Part shown: one piece after another, positions 26,135 through 37,050 of the stretch | Layout: each line of letters starts with the position of its first letter | How positions within the stretch are numbered: the stretch's first letter is position 1 | NCBI GenBank assembly: GCA_037953745.1 | Contig: JBAKBP010003085.1 | Span: 96,817 to 160,816 of the forward strand | Direction of reading: 5' to 3' | Length of the DNA stretch: 64,000 bases | Source: Lithodes maja | Taxonomy: Eukaryota; Arthropoda; Malacostraca; Decapoda; Lithodidae | The notes under the pieces: model-generated | The model's database searches: none | Told to the model about the DNA's origin: nothing | Seen by the model: only the letters and a program-made list of their open reading frames with translations | Program-made: the position numbers and the translations under genes

Positions 26135-27775
26135 CTACACTCAGTATATACTAAAGATGATAACTTTGAAGAAGTACCGGTAGGTGAAATTGGTTGATAA
26201 ACTGGGAGAGACTAAGTTTCTCCCAGAGGAGCTAGTAGAAATAATGAAAGGACTAGATGTGAAAAAAGCAGTGGGACCTGACAATGTAGCGGGATGGATT
26301 TTGAAAGAATGTGCTGACGAACTAGTGAAACCCTTATATGAGATAATGAAATACTCTCTGGAAGTGGGAAAATTACCAATGGACTGGAAGAGAGCTAACA
26401 TTGTACCGATTTATAAAGGTGGGAACAGGGAGCATCCATTAAATTATCGACCTGTGTCACTTACTAGTATAGTGTACAAAATCTGTGAAAAAATAATTAA
26501 GAAAAGATGGATGATTTACTTGGAAAAGAATAATCTACTATCTAACAGGCAATTTGGATTCAGGGAGGGTACCTCATGTGTTACAAATCTACTCAATTTT
26601 TATGACAGAGTGGTTGACATATTACAAGAGAGAGATGGATGGGTGGACTGCGTATATATTGACATGAAGAAACCTTTTGACAGAGTATCGCATAGCAGGC
26701 TGAAGTGGAAACTAAAAGAGTATGGAGGGATTCAGGGTAGTTTGTTAAATTGGATGGAGGACTATCTTTCAGGGAGACAGATGAGGACTACTATCAGAGA
26801 TAAATTTTCTACGTGAAAAGACGTCACAAGTGGAGTTCCGCAGGGAGCGGTGCTGGCTCCCATGATGTTTCTAATATACATTAACGACATGCCAAAGGAT
26901 ATAAATGCATACAGTATATGAATATGTTCGCAGATGATGCCAAGATCATGAAGCATATAGAAGATGAAAACAGTGGAAGGGAATTACAGAAGGATTTGGA
27001 TAGGATAGATCAATGGAGCAAGAAGTGGAAAATGGAATTCAACACAAATAAATGTCATGTAGTGGAAATGGGAGTAAGTAAAAGAAGGCCTCATATGGAA
27101 TATAAGTTAGGAGAAAATACTATTAACCCATCAGAGAAAGAAAAGGACTTAGGGATAATTGTTAGGGGTGATCTTTCACCTGAGAATCATATTAATAAGA
27201 TAGTGGGAGAAACATATGGACTGCTAAACAGAATAAAAATAGCCTTTAACTATATAAACGAAGAGATGCTGGAGAAAATAATAAAAACATTGGTGAAACC
27301 AAGACTGGAGTATGCGGCAGTGGTGTGGGCACCACATCTAAAAAAGCATATAAAGAAGCTGGAGAAGGTTTAGAGAGCTGCAACTAGGATGATACCAGAA
27401 CTGAGAGAATTACCAAATGAGGAGAGATTAAAGAAATTAGATTTACCATCTCTAAGGGATAGGAGGGAGAGAGGCGATATGATTATGATGTACAAATGTG
27501 TGAGAGGACTCGAGAAGGTGGACAAGAAGGGTTATATTGTGAAAGATAATGGTAGAACTAGGGGGCATAGATATAAGCTAATGAAAGGAAGATGCAAAGG
27601 AGATGTGAGAAAGTATATATAAGTAAATGGAATCAGTTAGAAGAGGAAGTGATGTGTGCAAAAAACATTCATATTTTTAAGGCAAAGTTAGATAATTGTA
27701 ACTCAGGAAGCGGGACAATACGAGCCTAAAAAGCTCAACTCCTGTATACTACAAATAGGTAAATACAAATAGGTA
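26135..27775 (+). mobile_element. LINE-G: 5'-truncated CR1-group LINE
   Basis: Begins in the RT-proximal linker (VYTKDDNFEEVPVGEIG) directly after the TA that closes the Tigger-like element. It ends in the family 3' signature: a CGAGC...GCTCAACTCCTGTA hairpin and two CAAATAGGTAAATA repeats at 27705-27780. It then abuts a minus-strand LINE-E fragment. Confidence 0.8.
26147..27700 (+). pseudogene. LINE-G reverse transcriptase with frameshifts and a stop
   Basis: Shows LDVKKAVGPDNVAGWIL, DWKRANIVPIYKGGN, NYRPVSLTSIVYKICEK, WVDCVYIDMKKPFDRVSH (Ala to Pro in the KAFD motif), then SGVPQGAVLAPMMFLIYINDM, MFADDAKIM and YAAVVWAPHLKKHI. A frameshift lies between about 26815 and 26920, an in-frame TAG at 27371-27373, and another shift near 27610. 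Clearly inactive. Confidence 0.82.
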
Positions 27776-27780
27776 AATAC

Positions 27781-28079
27781 ATCCAGCTTTCTTCTCTCTT
27801 TTTTCTTCAGAGCCCATGTCTCAGCCCCATACATCACTGTTGGCACACCAATTCCTTGATACATTGCACTTTTTACTTTCATTCCGAGATTTCTCGTCTT
27901 CACATACAGTGCTTCCCATTGCTATGAAAACCTTCCTTCCTTCACACACTCTCTGTTTTACCTCCATTTCCATACCTCCAGTCCTGCTTATCGTTCCTCC
28001 TAGATATTAAAAACACTCTACTTGTTCCAATATTTGCCCATCCAGCCTCACATCTAGATTCACCCTACGATCACCCCTA
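27781..28079 (-). pseudogene. LINE-E (RTE-like) RT fragment, C-terminal side
   Basis: On the minus strand: RGDRRVNLDVRLDGQILEQV, then KVFIAMGS in a shifted frame, and KVKSAMYQGIGVPTVMYGAETWALKKKERRKLDV. It is frameshifted and partial. It is interrupted by an LINE-A fragment and an hAT-like element, and its more N-terminal part lies at 30781-30920. Confidence 0.7.
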
Positions 28080-28328
28080 TTACACACTAGAGATGGACCG
28101 AATATTAGTTTCGTATTCGTATGTGCGAATATTCGCAATGTTTTTCAATATTCGTATTCGTATTCGCATTTCCATTCATAACTATTTGCAAACATGCGAA
28201 TATTTTCACGAAACTAATAGAAGATATACAAAAATGTAAAATATTACATTTTAAAGCGTGCGTTCACTTGTACGATGTCGGGGAAAGCCATGCTTCTTTA
28301 AGTACCATAGTATGTGAATGTTTTTTAA

Positions 28329-29284
28329 CCCCTCAGACCCGGAAGGGCTCTTAACCCTTCCAGCCCGGGTGTCCTTTTAAAAGGACACCGCGGCAGATGG
28401 GCCGGTACCTGGGTGTCCTTTTAACAGACAGTAAGCTTGAAAGCCTATTCAGCTTGGTCTGAACGCCGTGCATCCGACGCATTTAAACAAAGGCGATCGA
28501 TGCGTCACCGCATCTCCGAAAACAAGAAGGAGAAGACTCTTTTGTTATTGTATGTCTGTATGTCGTTGTTTCAGTAGTGAAAAGATCGTCGTATTGCTAA
28601 CATCGCCTGAAAATGCTCTCCACTGAAATCGTCATCACAACTGAACCAGTTGACTTAGAGAGCTCTACTCAACGCCAGTCTACAGATTGGAAAACGCACT
28701 ACATTTATAGATGCGTGGAAAATTTCTAGCAGTTAAAATTAACTAAAATACGGTAGCCTAGGCCTAGACGTTTTTCGGCCAGATCGCCCGGGTAGCCCAC
28801 CCTGTCCTTTGGAGATACAGCCCGGGCCAGGAGGGTTAAACACCCATAAAAAACACACCCGAGCTACCCGGAAGGGCTCTTAGACACCCATGAGCTCAAA
28901 GTCTGTAAGCTTGGTGTGCGAGGCGTCGGTCCGACGCATGTAAACAACAGCCGGCTGGACCGACGCCCCGCATCTCCGGCCACAAGAAGGAGTGCGTCGC
29001 TTGTTCGTGTGTGCCTGTATGTTACTGTTAAGTATCGAAAAGTAGTGTAAAGTGGCTGTTTTTGCCATAAAGTTATCGCCAATGAAATCATCATCACAAC
29101 TGAACCAGTTGACTTAGAGAGCTCTACTTAACGCCATTCTACAGGTACGAAACACATCTACGCTTGGGGATGTGTGGGAATGCGGAAGCAGTCAGAATAA
29201 CAAAGATACGGTAGCCTAGGCGTAGACGTTTTTCGGCCAAAACCCCCGGGTTTCGGTATGGAATACATAGCCGGGGCTGGAGGG
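28329..29284. mobile_element. TTAA MITE inside the hAT-like element (same family as the MITE at 11042)
   Basis: Flanked by TTAA at 28325-28328 and 29285-29288. It starts CCCCTCAGACCCGGAAGGGCTC and ends CCGGGGCTGGAGGG. Its interior from 28890 onward matches the MITE at 11042-16144. A second TTAA MITE lies in its left subterminal repeat (28355-28835). Confidence 0.88.
28355..28835. mobile_element. TTAA MITE nested in another TTAA MITE
   Basis: Flanked by TTAA at 28351-28354 and 28836-28839. Terminal inverted repeats are CCCTTCCAGCCCGGG and, complement of the right end, CCCTCCTGGCCCGGG. Its body shares AACTGAACCAGTTGACTTAG and CTCTACTCAACGCCA with the host MITE, so both belong to one diverged family. 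A palindrome TGTCCTTTTAAAAGGACA lies at 28370-28387. Confidence 0.88.
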
Positions 29285-29288
29285 TTAA

Positions 29289-29948
29289 ACTAATAGAACT
29301 GAAATTGTGTACATCGACTTCCAAACCAATCTGATGATCTCTGAACTTTGAAATAATTGTAATAGTTCCGAAATCTGACCTTGTTCATTATAACGGAATA
29401 AATGGTCTTGGTACAATGTTGCCAATGTACCGGCTACCGCTAGATCCAGCGAATCACTTCCATCACTTCCATCTAGCGACATCAAGATGTGATGAATTCT
29501 AGCGATATTCAAGTTATGTTCCCTATTTTAAGGAATTGTAGAGATTTTTTTCGATTGTTAAAGATTATTCTAGATACTTCAACATATGTTTTCTAGTGAC
29601 ATACAAGTTTTTAGTGTCTGGTGACTATCTAGCGATTTGTCAATGCTATTCTAGCATACATTTGTGCTTTAGTTTATCATGCATTGTTTAAAATATTTGC
29701 CCTATTTCTCCAGAAGACTTCCTACATGATATAGTGTATTGTTCTAGTGATAATTAAATATTATACAAGGCTATTTTAAGTTGGCTGATGATTATGAGAC
29801 AGTAATATGCTGGACGATGAGAATACTGGATGTAAACATGTCTCGGATATCACTGATATTTTTGGCATTTTCTGCCAAAAGCCCAATGACTAATCAGTGG
29901 TGGTAACGAAACACGCAGCTTTACACATTCACATTGTAGGAATTGTAG
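29289..29948. other. AT-rich interior of the hAT-like element, no gene recognised
   Basis: About 660 bp of AT-rich sequence between the nested MITE and a LINE tail. I see TCTAGCGA/TCTAGTGA-type short motifs repeated loosely, but no ORF or known domain. Confidence 0.6.
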
Positions 29949-30102
29949 GATATGTTAGTCCAAAATACTGGGAACTGGGAATATCCATTACGATACTTGT
30001 CTAAGTAAAATGGATTGATTATAAAGTAACTAAGACAGGACAACACGAGCGCTGCTCAATTCCTGTAAACTACAAATAGGTAAATACAAATAGGTAAATA
30101 CA
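29949..30102 (+). mobile_element. LINE 3'-tail fragment (154 bp), identical to the end of LINE-H
   Basis: Identical over 154 bp to 17917-18070, including the ACGAGCgctGCTC hairpin and both AATAGGTAAATACA repeats. It is an extremely 5'-truncated LINE insertion inside the hAT-like element. Confidence 0.9.
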
Positions 30103-30334
30103 TCGTCATTGGCTTCCGGTAATTAATTTCATAGTACAGTAATTTAATTAACGTTTGTTGGTGATATTAAAAAGAATTACCAGTTCTTGAATGATGACAA
30201 TTTCATCCTTCAAGAAAGATTGAAATATTCGCTATTCGCTATTCGTATTCGCAAATTTTACCAACAAATTTTTGTATTCGTATTCTTATTCGCAAATAGT
30301 GAAAATTTATATTCGTTCCATCTCTATTACACAC

Positions 30335-30780
30335 CATTACTAACTTACGGAAGCGAAGCATGGATGTTCGGGAAGAGACTCAGACCAAGAGTGAGAGCAG
30401 TGGAAATTAGTTACTTGAGAAGTGCGTGCGGAGTTACATGGAGGGATAGACAGACGAATGAGGAAGTAAGAAGGAGGTGTGGTGTGGAGGTAGATGTGCT
30501 GGAAAGTGTGAAAAGGAACAACTTGAGATGGTTCAGCCATATGGAACGTATGGGAAGCGAGAGAATGACTAAGAGGGTGTACGAGAGCGAGGTGGAAGGA
30601 CAGAGGGGGAGAGGTAGACCGAAGCAAAGGTGGAAGGATGGAGTGAGGAAGTATATGAATGAAGGCGGTGCTGGTTGGGAGCAGGGGCGTCGACTGACTG
30701 GGGACAGAGGTGCATGGGGGCGGTTCGTTGGTGGCTACCCCTTCGGGGATCACAGCGTCAGGCAATAGATAGATAGATAG
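30335..30780 (+). pseudogene. LINE-A-family RT C-terminal fragment with (TAGA)n tail
   Basis: Reads LLTYGSEAWMF, ISYLRSACGVTWRDRQTNEE, NNLRWFSHMERMGSERMTKR, RGRGRPKQRWKDGVRK and ends at a stop at 30768. AGGCAATAGATAGATAGATA follows as the tail. It is very similar to the C terminus of LINE-A (minus strand, 3021 to about 3460). The first few bases of this fragment are the hAT target duplication. Confidence 0.85.
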
Positions 30781-30920
30781 ACTTTACTTTTATTGACGTT
30801 CACCTTCAGTTTCCTCCTCCCACAAACCACTCCAAACTCTTTGACTACCCGCTGCAATTTCTCCTCAGAATCCGCCACCAACGCTGTGTCATCAGCGAAC
30901 AGCAACTGATTCAACTCCTA
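30781..30920 (-). pseudogene. LINE-E RT fragment with FADD active site
   Basis: On the minus strand: LNQLLFADDTALVADSEEKL, then VVKEFGVVCGRRKLKVNVNK. This is the stretch N-terminal of the piece at 27781-28079, showing that the LINE-A fragment and the hAT-like element were inserted into LINE-E. Confidence 0.75.
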
Positions 30921-31430
30921 GGGAATACCCTTAAATAATTCCTAAAGAACGTCATTGTTGCGGAAGCCACTAGAAATAAAAATAGAAAGAAGTAACAATC
31001 AGTTTGAACACCATGCCAGTTTTGCTACCCATACACCATTTTGTCCTCGTAGCTTCCCATACACAGTTGCCAGACGCACCATCTTGTGTTATTCTTCCTC
31101 TCTCGGCCAACACTAAGAGCGACTGGACATGTGCCCCCTTCTCACCCATGCTAGTGTGGCCCCTCCTGGTTCCTCTGCACGTGACCCTAGTGAGTCAATA
31201 TTGCATATTTATAGTGCTCATGTGAACTAGGAATCTGTGTTTACCATATCTTTATGCCCATAGTGCTCGAGGATGTGGGTACACCACGCTAGTGTCAGCC
31301 GTGCTTTTTAGGATACCACGCCATCTTTGTTTTCATTTTCCATTTCAGGATGTTCTTAACCCAGTTTTCAGGTTCTCTGTTTGAATTTCAAATATTTATG
31401 AATTTAGATCTTCGGCAAGTGCTTTTGGTT
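30921..31430. other. No recognisable feature
   Basis: About 510 bp between LINE-E and the DIRS-2 upstream region. Only short ORFs without recognisable motifs; no repeats matched elsewhere in the window. It could be host sequence or an old element. Confidence 0.5.
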
Positions 31431-31522
31431 AGATTTCAGCTACGAATTTGTAGAATTTGTGTGCCACGTGTTGTGTAAAGGAATATTTATTAGTGGCCCC
31501 TCCATCATTGACGAACATGCCT

Positions 31523-32830
31523 ATTACATAAGGCACCCTCTTCAAACACTCATCCGCCGTAGTTTTGAATCTACCGCGCAGAGCATCTAAAATATGAGGA
31601 GCCTTCATCATGAGCGCACGCGACCTCACTCATGGCTTCAGTCATTATGAATTGGGTTCTCACTACGAAAAACTTCGTAAAAAATCAAAACAAAAAGAAA
31701 ATAAGAATAACTATTCAATAAGCTTTCCATAATATCGTGTATGTACTTGTGTGGATCTTTGACCAGACGCTGACTCAGGCGTCATTCTTCCTTCTCTGCT
31801 CTGCGCTCAGCCTGCCCGGACGTGTCTCCCCACGCTCCGCTGGTTCCGCATTTGTTGCGTCCCTAGTGAGTTTTTTCTCATTTGTTTACTCCGGGATGTA
31901 TCGAGTAAGGTTAGGATATGCGTAGCAGGAGTGTCCTGGGCTGGTTGCCCGCAGTGCAGTGTATTTTGGGTCGTGTGTTTGGGACATCTATTTCGGATGT
32001 ACCCTCGTGGTCCTGTTGTGGACTTGAACTTTTTCACTGTTAGCTAGCTTTGTGATGCAGGCGGCTTTCATTACGCGTTATTATTGCTTCCTTTTATCTT
32101 TCTGATGAGGTAGCTTATTTTTGCTGACGTTCCCAGCATATTTTTCTTCACTTAGTGAAGTTTTTTCTGGGTCCCGAGTCAGTTCTTCCCTTTGCTGGAA
32201 GTGTTTGCTGCAGTGGTGTGTTGACGGTGGTTCCTGTTGTGATATAATTCAGTGCTTTTTGTTTATATTACGACATGCTTACTTTTATGTCCGTCTGCCT
32301 AGGCCTAGCCAGCCTCTCGTAGCTTTGCCACATGTACAAGTGTTATTGATTTATGTTATAATTATGTACTACTGTGTCATGTGTGTCCTGGTTTAGTTGT
32401 GTATTGGCTAATTCCTCGGACTATGTTGGGCCCGGCGTTATTTGTGTTTTGGCTACGCCTAGGTCCTGTTTTGCGTTCAGATGGTATCTGGACGGGGTGG
32501 GTTATTTCCGGCGGGTTTTTCTCGGTTACACCATGAAAACCCGGCTGGTTGCCGAGTTTTAGCCACGCGTGGTTTAAAAACAGGCTTGTTTCCCCGGCAA
32601 GTGGGCGTCTGTGGCTCCCCAGGACTGCGTCTCTGTGGTGCCTGTTTCAGGCCCCTTATGAATCCCGGTGGGATGGCTGTACCCATCTAACAGTGTTCAT
32701 ACGGACACGTGTTTGTAGTTTTTTTCGGTTTTGCAAAGCCAATAAAGAACCTAAGCTGTTGTTGTTTTTCCTCCCCGGCGATCTTTTACAAAGAAGTGGG
32801 GATAGGATTGGTTGGGGTTAACGTTAAATC
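31523..32830 (+). other. DIRS-2 leader, no gene recognised
   Basis: About 1.3 kb, moderately GC-rich, with several short ORFs that lack conserved motifs. AATAAAG occurs near 32741. It is continuous with the tandem repeats that lead to gag. Confidence 0.45.
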
Positions 32831-33432
32831 ACCCGGCGGGTGCGATGAACGAATTTACAATAGAAATTCAGTTTAGTTGACCAGACTTTGAGGGATGCAT
32901 TGTGTATCACCTTCAACATACGGCGAATTAAGGAACAATTGGAGTTAACGTTTTTATATTATTATTCACACCCGGTGGGTGCTCCCTGGAAGGGTGGCAA
33001 TAACGAATTTTCAATTCAGTTAGTTAACCCTCCGACCCCGGCTAGGGAATATCGTAACTGTACTCTGTGTCCGGGGGTTTTCAGGAATTTTGGTACAAGT
33101 TGACTCACATGTTACTCCTGAAATACATTACACAAAGTTATAAAAAAAACAGAAAAATGTAGCACAAACCTTCATGTGTAGAATGCCGTTGAGTAGAGGT
33201 CTCTAGCCCAAGTGATTGCATAATGGTGAGCGCGGGAAGTGGAGTGATTTTTATGCGTGAAAATCATCCCGCGTTCGGATGCGTCGCCTTGGCCCAGGCC
33301 GCGGCTCGTCGCGCCAAACTTTTTACCTCCCGGAGGCGATTTTATGTATTGATAGTGATGTTATTATAGTTATTTGGAGTCCAATTATATAAAATATGTG
33401 TATTAGGCTATCATTTTCACTAATATTTCACA

Positions 33433-33910
33433 TTTTCACTCGATACCGTAGTTTTTATGAGTAATTGAGGTAGGTTATTGTTATATTAGGCACTGATTAT
33501 TCGTTATCACAGGTGTTTATTATACTTTGGCCATCAAATCTTAGGTCTTGTGTCACTTTCACTTTGACAAATATGCTTTAGAGAGTGTCACTGTCACTGA
33601 TAATGCTCATTTTCACTTGATACGGTACATTTTATTAGTAATTGAGGTAGGTTATTGTTATATTAGGCACTGATTATTCGTTATCACAGGTGTTTATTAT
33701 ACTTTGGCCATCTAATATTAGTTCGTGTGTCACTTTCACTTTGGTAAATATGCTTGAGAGAGTGTCACTTTCACTGATAATGCTCATTTTCACTTGATAC
33801 GGTACATTTTATTAGTAATTGAGGTAGGTTATTGTTATATTAGGCACTGATTATTCGTTATCACAGGTGTTTATTATACTTTGGCCATCTAATATTATGT
33901 CATGTGTCAC
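33433..33910. repeat. ~177-bp tandem array, about 2.7 units, inside piggyBac copy 2
   Basis: TTTTCACT(C/T)G recurs at 33433, 33610 and 33787 (two spacings of exactly 177 bp). Unit content matches that of the array in copy 1. Confidence 0.9.
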
Positions 33911-34098
33911 TTTCACTTAGTTATATGCTTTGTAAACGTTTTATATACAATTTATTGTGTCTTTTTTCACTTATTTATATATGTTTTCATAATACATGAC
34001 TTTTTTTATCACAATACACCTGTACATTGTTTTATTTCCACTTGTTGCCTATATACATACATATTGTCAGTCTTTGGTACTTTCACTATGATTATTAG

Positions 34099-37050
34099 TT
34101 AGTACTCCTGCTTGCTGTGGTATTCAGCAAAGCACGGTATAGGACATAGTGACAGTCGGCACTCCACACACTGCATGGTGGTCTTTTTCTGCTTCCTCGG
34201 CCTCACCTGGCTGTTCCAGCAGACATGGCACCGCCTTCTGCTAATGGTGACTCCATCTCGTTCCAGAGGCAGGTAACCGAGCTTGTGCACACTTACAAAC
34301 TGTGCAGCCTGCATGCGGTCCTGAACGGGGCGCCCAGGTTGTGCCACTGCCCTCTGTGGCATAGCATACCTGTCCAGGAGCTCCACCAACACCTGTTTTT
34401 GGAACCTCCGCAGGCTACTGAACTTCCTGGGTGTGCGCGGATTCCGAAGCCTGTAGATATTATAGGCATTCAGCATTGACATGTCCACCATGTGCAGAAA
34501 GAACTTTTTGTACCATCTGCACGAGGTACGCAGACAGTCGATGAAGCCTATCTGCATGTCGGACTTGTCCACCAGCCTCATATTTATGTTGTAGTCCAGG
34601 ACAGCATCGGGCTTGGTCACCCTGACTTTGGTGCGGCGATCCACCTTGCCAGTCTCAACCATTTCCCCCTTGTGGACGGTGCTCAGGATGTTGACCTTCC
34701 GCTGGTCGTGCCAGTGGATAGCCAGAATGGGTCCCGACTTCTTCTTGAAGACATCGCCTTTCTTTGTTTTAGGAGGGAAACTTGGCATGCCCTTCCTTTT
34801 TGCTCTAACTGTGCCTACAGTCCCCGTCTGGCGCTCATGGAGGTACTTTGAGAGAGTGGGGGACGTGTAGTAGTTGTCCGTGTAGAGGACGTGATTCTTT
34901 TCGAAGTACCGGTTCATCATGGCTTGAACCACTGCTCCGCCAAAGCCAATGAGGGGGTCTATTGCCACGTCCCCTTCCTTCCCGCTGTAGACCAGGAAGT
35001 CCAGGACATAGCCAGTTTGGCAATCGCACAGCACAAAGAACTTTATACCAAAGCGATGTCTCTTTGAGGGGATGTACTGCCTGAAGCTCAGCTTTCCCCG
35101 GAACAGCACAAGAGACTCGTCAATACAGACGTTGCAGAAGGGCATGAAGTAGGACGTGAAACGTTCTCTCATCATCTCGTACAACGTCCTAATTTTCCAC
35201 AGTTTGTCAGGGAGATGCATGTCGGTGTTGGTGACAAGATGGAGCGCTCCGAGGATGTCGAGGTACCGGTCCCGAGAGATGTATTTCCCGAAGGCAGGGG
35301 TGGATATTAGATCTTTGGTGATCCAATAGTCAGCCAACCTGTGCTTCTTCACATGAGGCATTAGCATGGTGATTGCCAGGAACACCATGAACTCGGGATG
35401 AGTCACTGGGGTCCACCGCTTCATGTGGCCCTTGGTCACCTTGCCAAAAAAGTTAACCTGGATTTGGTAATGCTTATTTGTCTCTTTTATGACAAAGTCA
35501 GTAACCTCCTTATCAAAAAAAGCCTCAAAAAGCTCATGTGGTCGAGCATTGGGGCCTGCAGGAAAACTTGGGGTAACTCCTGGAGCATCCTGTACCTCAT
35601 CAAAAGGGGTTACATCAGGGTCAATGACTTGATCAGCAGCCACATCCTGCCAGTTGAAAACATAAAATCCGTCCTTCTGGCGACGCTGACGAGGAGCTAC
35701 AGCGGGGGCAGCACGCCCACGAACTTTGGCGGCGCGAACCCTAGGGCGGCCAGGAGCGCGACGGCGCCCAGGCCCAGCCCGGCGGCCAGCCAGGCGGCCA
35801 GGGCGGCCAGGAGCACGACGGCCCTGGGCAAAGCGTCTGGGTTGAGGGTCGTCGATGTCCATAAATTCGTCATCGTCGTTGTCGTCAGAGCCGTCATCTT
35901 GCCCTGACGGTGGACCCAGGTAATCATGGCCAGAGTCGTCTGTGAGGTGCCCTTCATCTTCAGAGCCCCCCTCATATTCTTGCGGGGAACGAATGATGCG
36001 TGGGCGGCGTGTAGGTCGGCGAGGTGGGGAAGGAGTGGGAGATGAGGCTCTGTCATCTTCATACAGAGGTTCGGGGCTCCTTGGCCTACGACGAGTCTTA
36101 GACAGCACTGGTTCAGTGTCTGTAGGTGCAGGTATGGATGCGAGGTCAAACACATCATCAGGAACCTCTGTTGTAGGCTGGAGAGGTGGGGTGGACCCTG
36201 GGGAAACTTGCGGGGGCGTATGGCTGGGAGCGGCAGGGGTGGAAGCCGCAGGGGTGGAAGCCGCGGGAGCCTCGAACAAAGAGCGCCTACTTGTAGCTCC
36301 TTTTTTGACATATTTTCTCCCTTTTCCCTTTTCTTTAGTAGTATGTCTCCTCTCGGGGGAAATAGGGGGTAAATAGGACGAAAGTGGGGGTTCCTCAACC
36401 CTAGGCAGTGCTGGTGGTGGTGGGGAAGAATGGCGGGAGCCTGGGGCAACTTGGGTGGCGTGGGTAGATAAGGAAGACAATGGCGGGTCAACCTCGGCCT
36501 CACGCGCAGCCTCACTGGCACCCTCACGCACTGCTCCCTCACCAACTTTTAGGGCCTCTTTCCTGGCTGCCGCGGCCGCCTTTTTGAGCACTTGTTTCTT
36601 ATAGAAACGTATCTTGAATGGGGATTTAGCTGGCGAAGGGCTAGGTGTCGTGTCACTCAACCTAAACTTGGCAGTCGACCTAGTGCTGTCCCATTCGCTC
36701 ACTCTCACTAGACTCTCATCACCTTGCACAACTATGTCACGTTCAGTACTATCATCACTTTCATCGTCATGCTCAAATCCAATAAAAAGCGCGTCTCTTT
36801 CACGGATTTCTTCTATATCGTCAAAATCCTCACTATAGTGAGACTCGTAAGACTCGGAGCTATCACTGCCCAAGTCATCACCAATTTTTTGGCCTTCACC
36901 ACGTTCATAACTCCTCAAAGCTATTTCAATACCTCCGGGAGTCAACGCATCTTGTGCGTGCATTCGCGTTAGGGCGCGACGAACATGGGCAGGCGTCGAA
37001 GGGAGTGTGGAATCGGACACAAGGGAATCACTTTTTGGGCTAGTATCCAT
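34099..37050 (-). CDS. piggyBac transposase, 983 aa, second subfamily
   Basis: Intact DDE transposase collinear with copy 1. MDTSPKSDSLVSDS at the N terminus parallels MDTPNSDSAV-like starts of the others, so I place the start at ATG 37050 although the frame is open to 37209. The disordered acidic, Pro-rich and Arg-rich N terminus covers about residues 1-490. Catalytic residues are Asp644 (CIDESLVLFRG), Asp725 (YTDNYYTSP) and Asp828 (RLVDKSDMQ), spaced 81 and 103 as in copy 1. The C-terminal cysteine cluster starts CHVCWNSQVRPRK. The catalytic core is far better conserved between subfamilies than the N terminus. Confidence 0.93.
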   Translation of the reverse strand: MDTSPKSDSLVSDSTLPSTPAHVRRALTRMHAQDALTPGGIEIALRSYERGEGQKIGDDLGSDSSESYESHYSEDFDDIEEIRERDALFIGFEHDDESDDSTERDIVVQGDESLVRVSEWDSTRSTAKFRLSDTTPSPSPAKSPFKIRFYKKQVLKKAAAAARKEALKVGEGAVREGASEAAREAEVDPPLSSLSTHATQVAPGSRHSSPPPPALPRVEEPPLSSYLPPISPERRHTTKEKGKGRKYVKKGATSRRSLFEAPAASTPAASTPAAPSHTPPQVSPGSTPPLQPTTEVPDDVFDLASIPAPTDTEPVLSKTRRRPRSPEPLYEDDRASSPTPSPPRRPTRRPRIIRSPQEYEGGSEDEGHLTDDSGHDYLGPPSGQDDGSDDNDDDEFMDIDDPQPRRFAQGRRAPGRPGRLAGRRAGPGRRRAPGRPRVRAAKVRGRAAPAVAPRQRRQKDGFYVFNWQDVAADQVIDPDVTPFDEVQDAPGVTPSFPAGPNARPHELFEAFFDKEVTDFVIKETNKHYQIQVNFFGKVTKGHMKRWTPVTHPEFMVFLAITMLMPHVKKHRLADYWITKDLISTPAFGKYISRDRYLDILGALHLVTNTDMHLPDKLWKIRTLYEMMRERFTSYFMPFCNVCIDESLVLFRGKLSFRQYIPSKRHRFGIKFFVLCDCQTGYVLDFLVYSGKEGDVAIDPLIGFGGAVVQAMMNRYFEKNHVLYTDNYYTSPTLSKYLHERQTGTVGTVRAKRKGMPSFPPKTKKGDVFKKKSGPILAIHWHDQRKVNILSTVHKGEMVETGKVDRRTKVRVTKPDAVLDYNINMRLVDKSDMQIGFIDCLRTSCRWYKKFFLHMVDMSMLNAYNIYRLRNPRTPRKFSSLRRFQKQVLVELLDRYAMPQRAVAQPGRPVQDRMQAAQFVSVHKLGYLPLERDGVTISRRRCHVCWNSQVRPRKQKKTTMQCVECRLSLCPIPCFAEYHSKQEY

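Larger units (their letters stand above)
28088..30326. mobile_element. hAT-like non-autonomous element with 8-bp target duplication
   Basis: Termini TAGAGATGGACCGAATAT (28088 on) and, on the complement, TAGAGATGGAACGAATAT form an inverted repeat. TTACACAC at 28080-28087 and 30327-30334 is an exact 8-bp duplication, the hAT hallmark. Both subterminal regions are packed with TATTCG/CGAATA motifs. No transposase is present. Of its 2.24 kb, 0.96 kb is a nested TTAA MITE pair and 154 bp a LINE tail. It sits in an LINE-A-family fragment. Confidence 0.9.

Noticed and set aside
28370..28387. Palindrome TGTCCTTTTAAAAGGACA as a regulatory operator or terminator
   Set aside because: It lies in the subterminal part of a MITE with no adjacent gene; more likely a TE end structure.
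35697..36545. 282-codon minus-strand frame rich in Pro, Leu and His in piggyBac copy 2
   Set aside because: An alternative frame of the GC-rich disordered N-terminal region of the transposase; a similar frame occurs in copies 1 and 3 because of composition.
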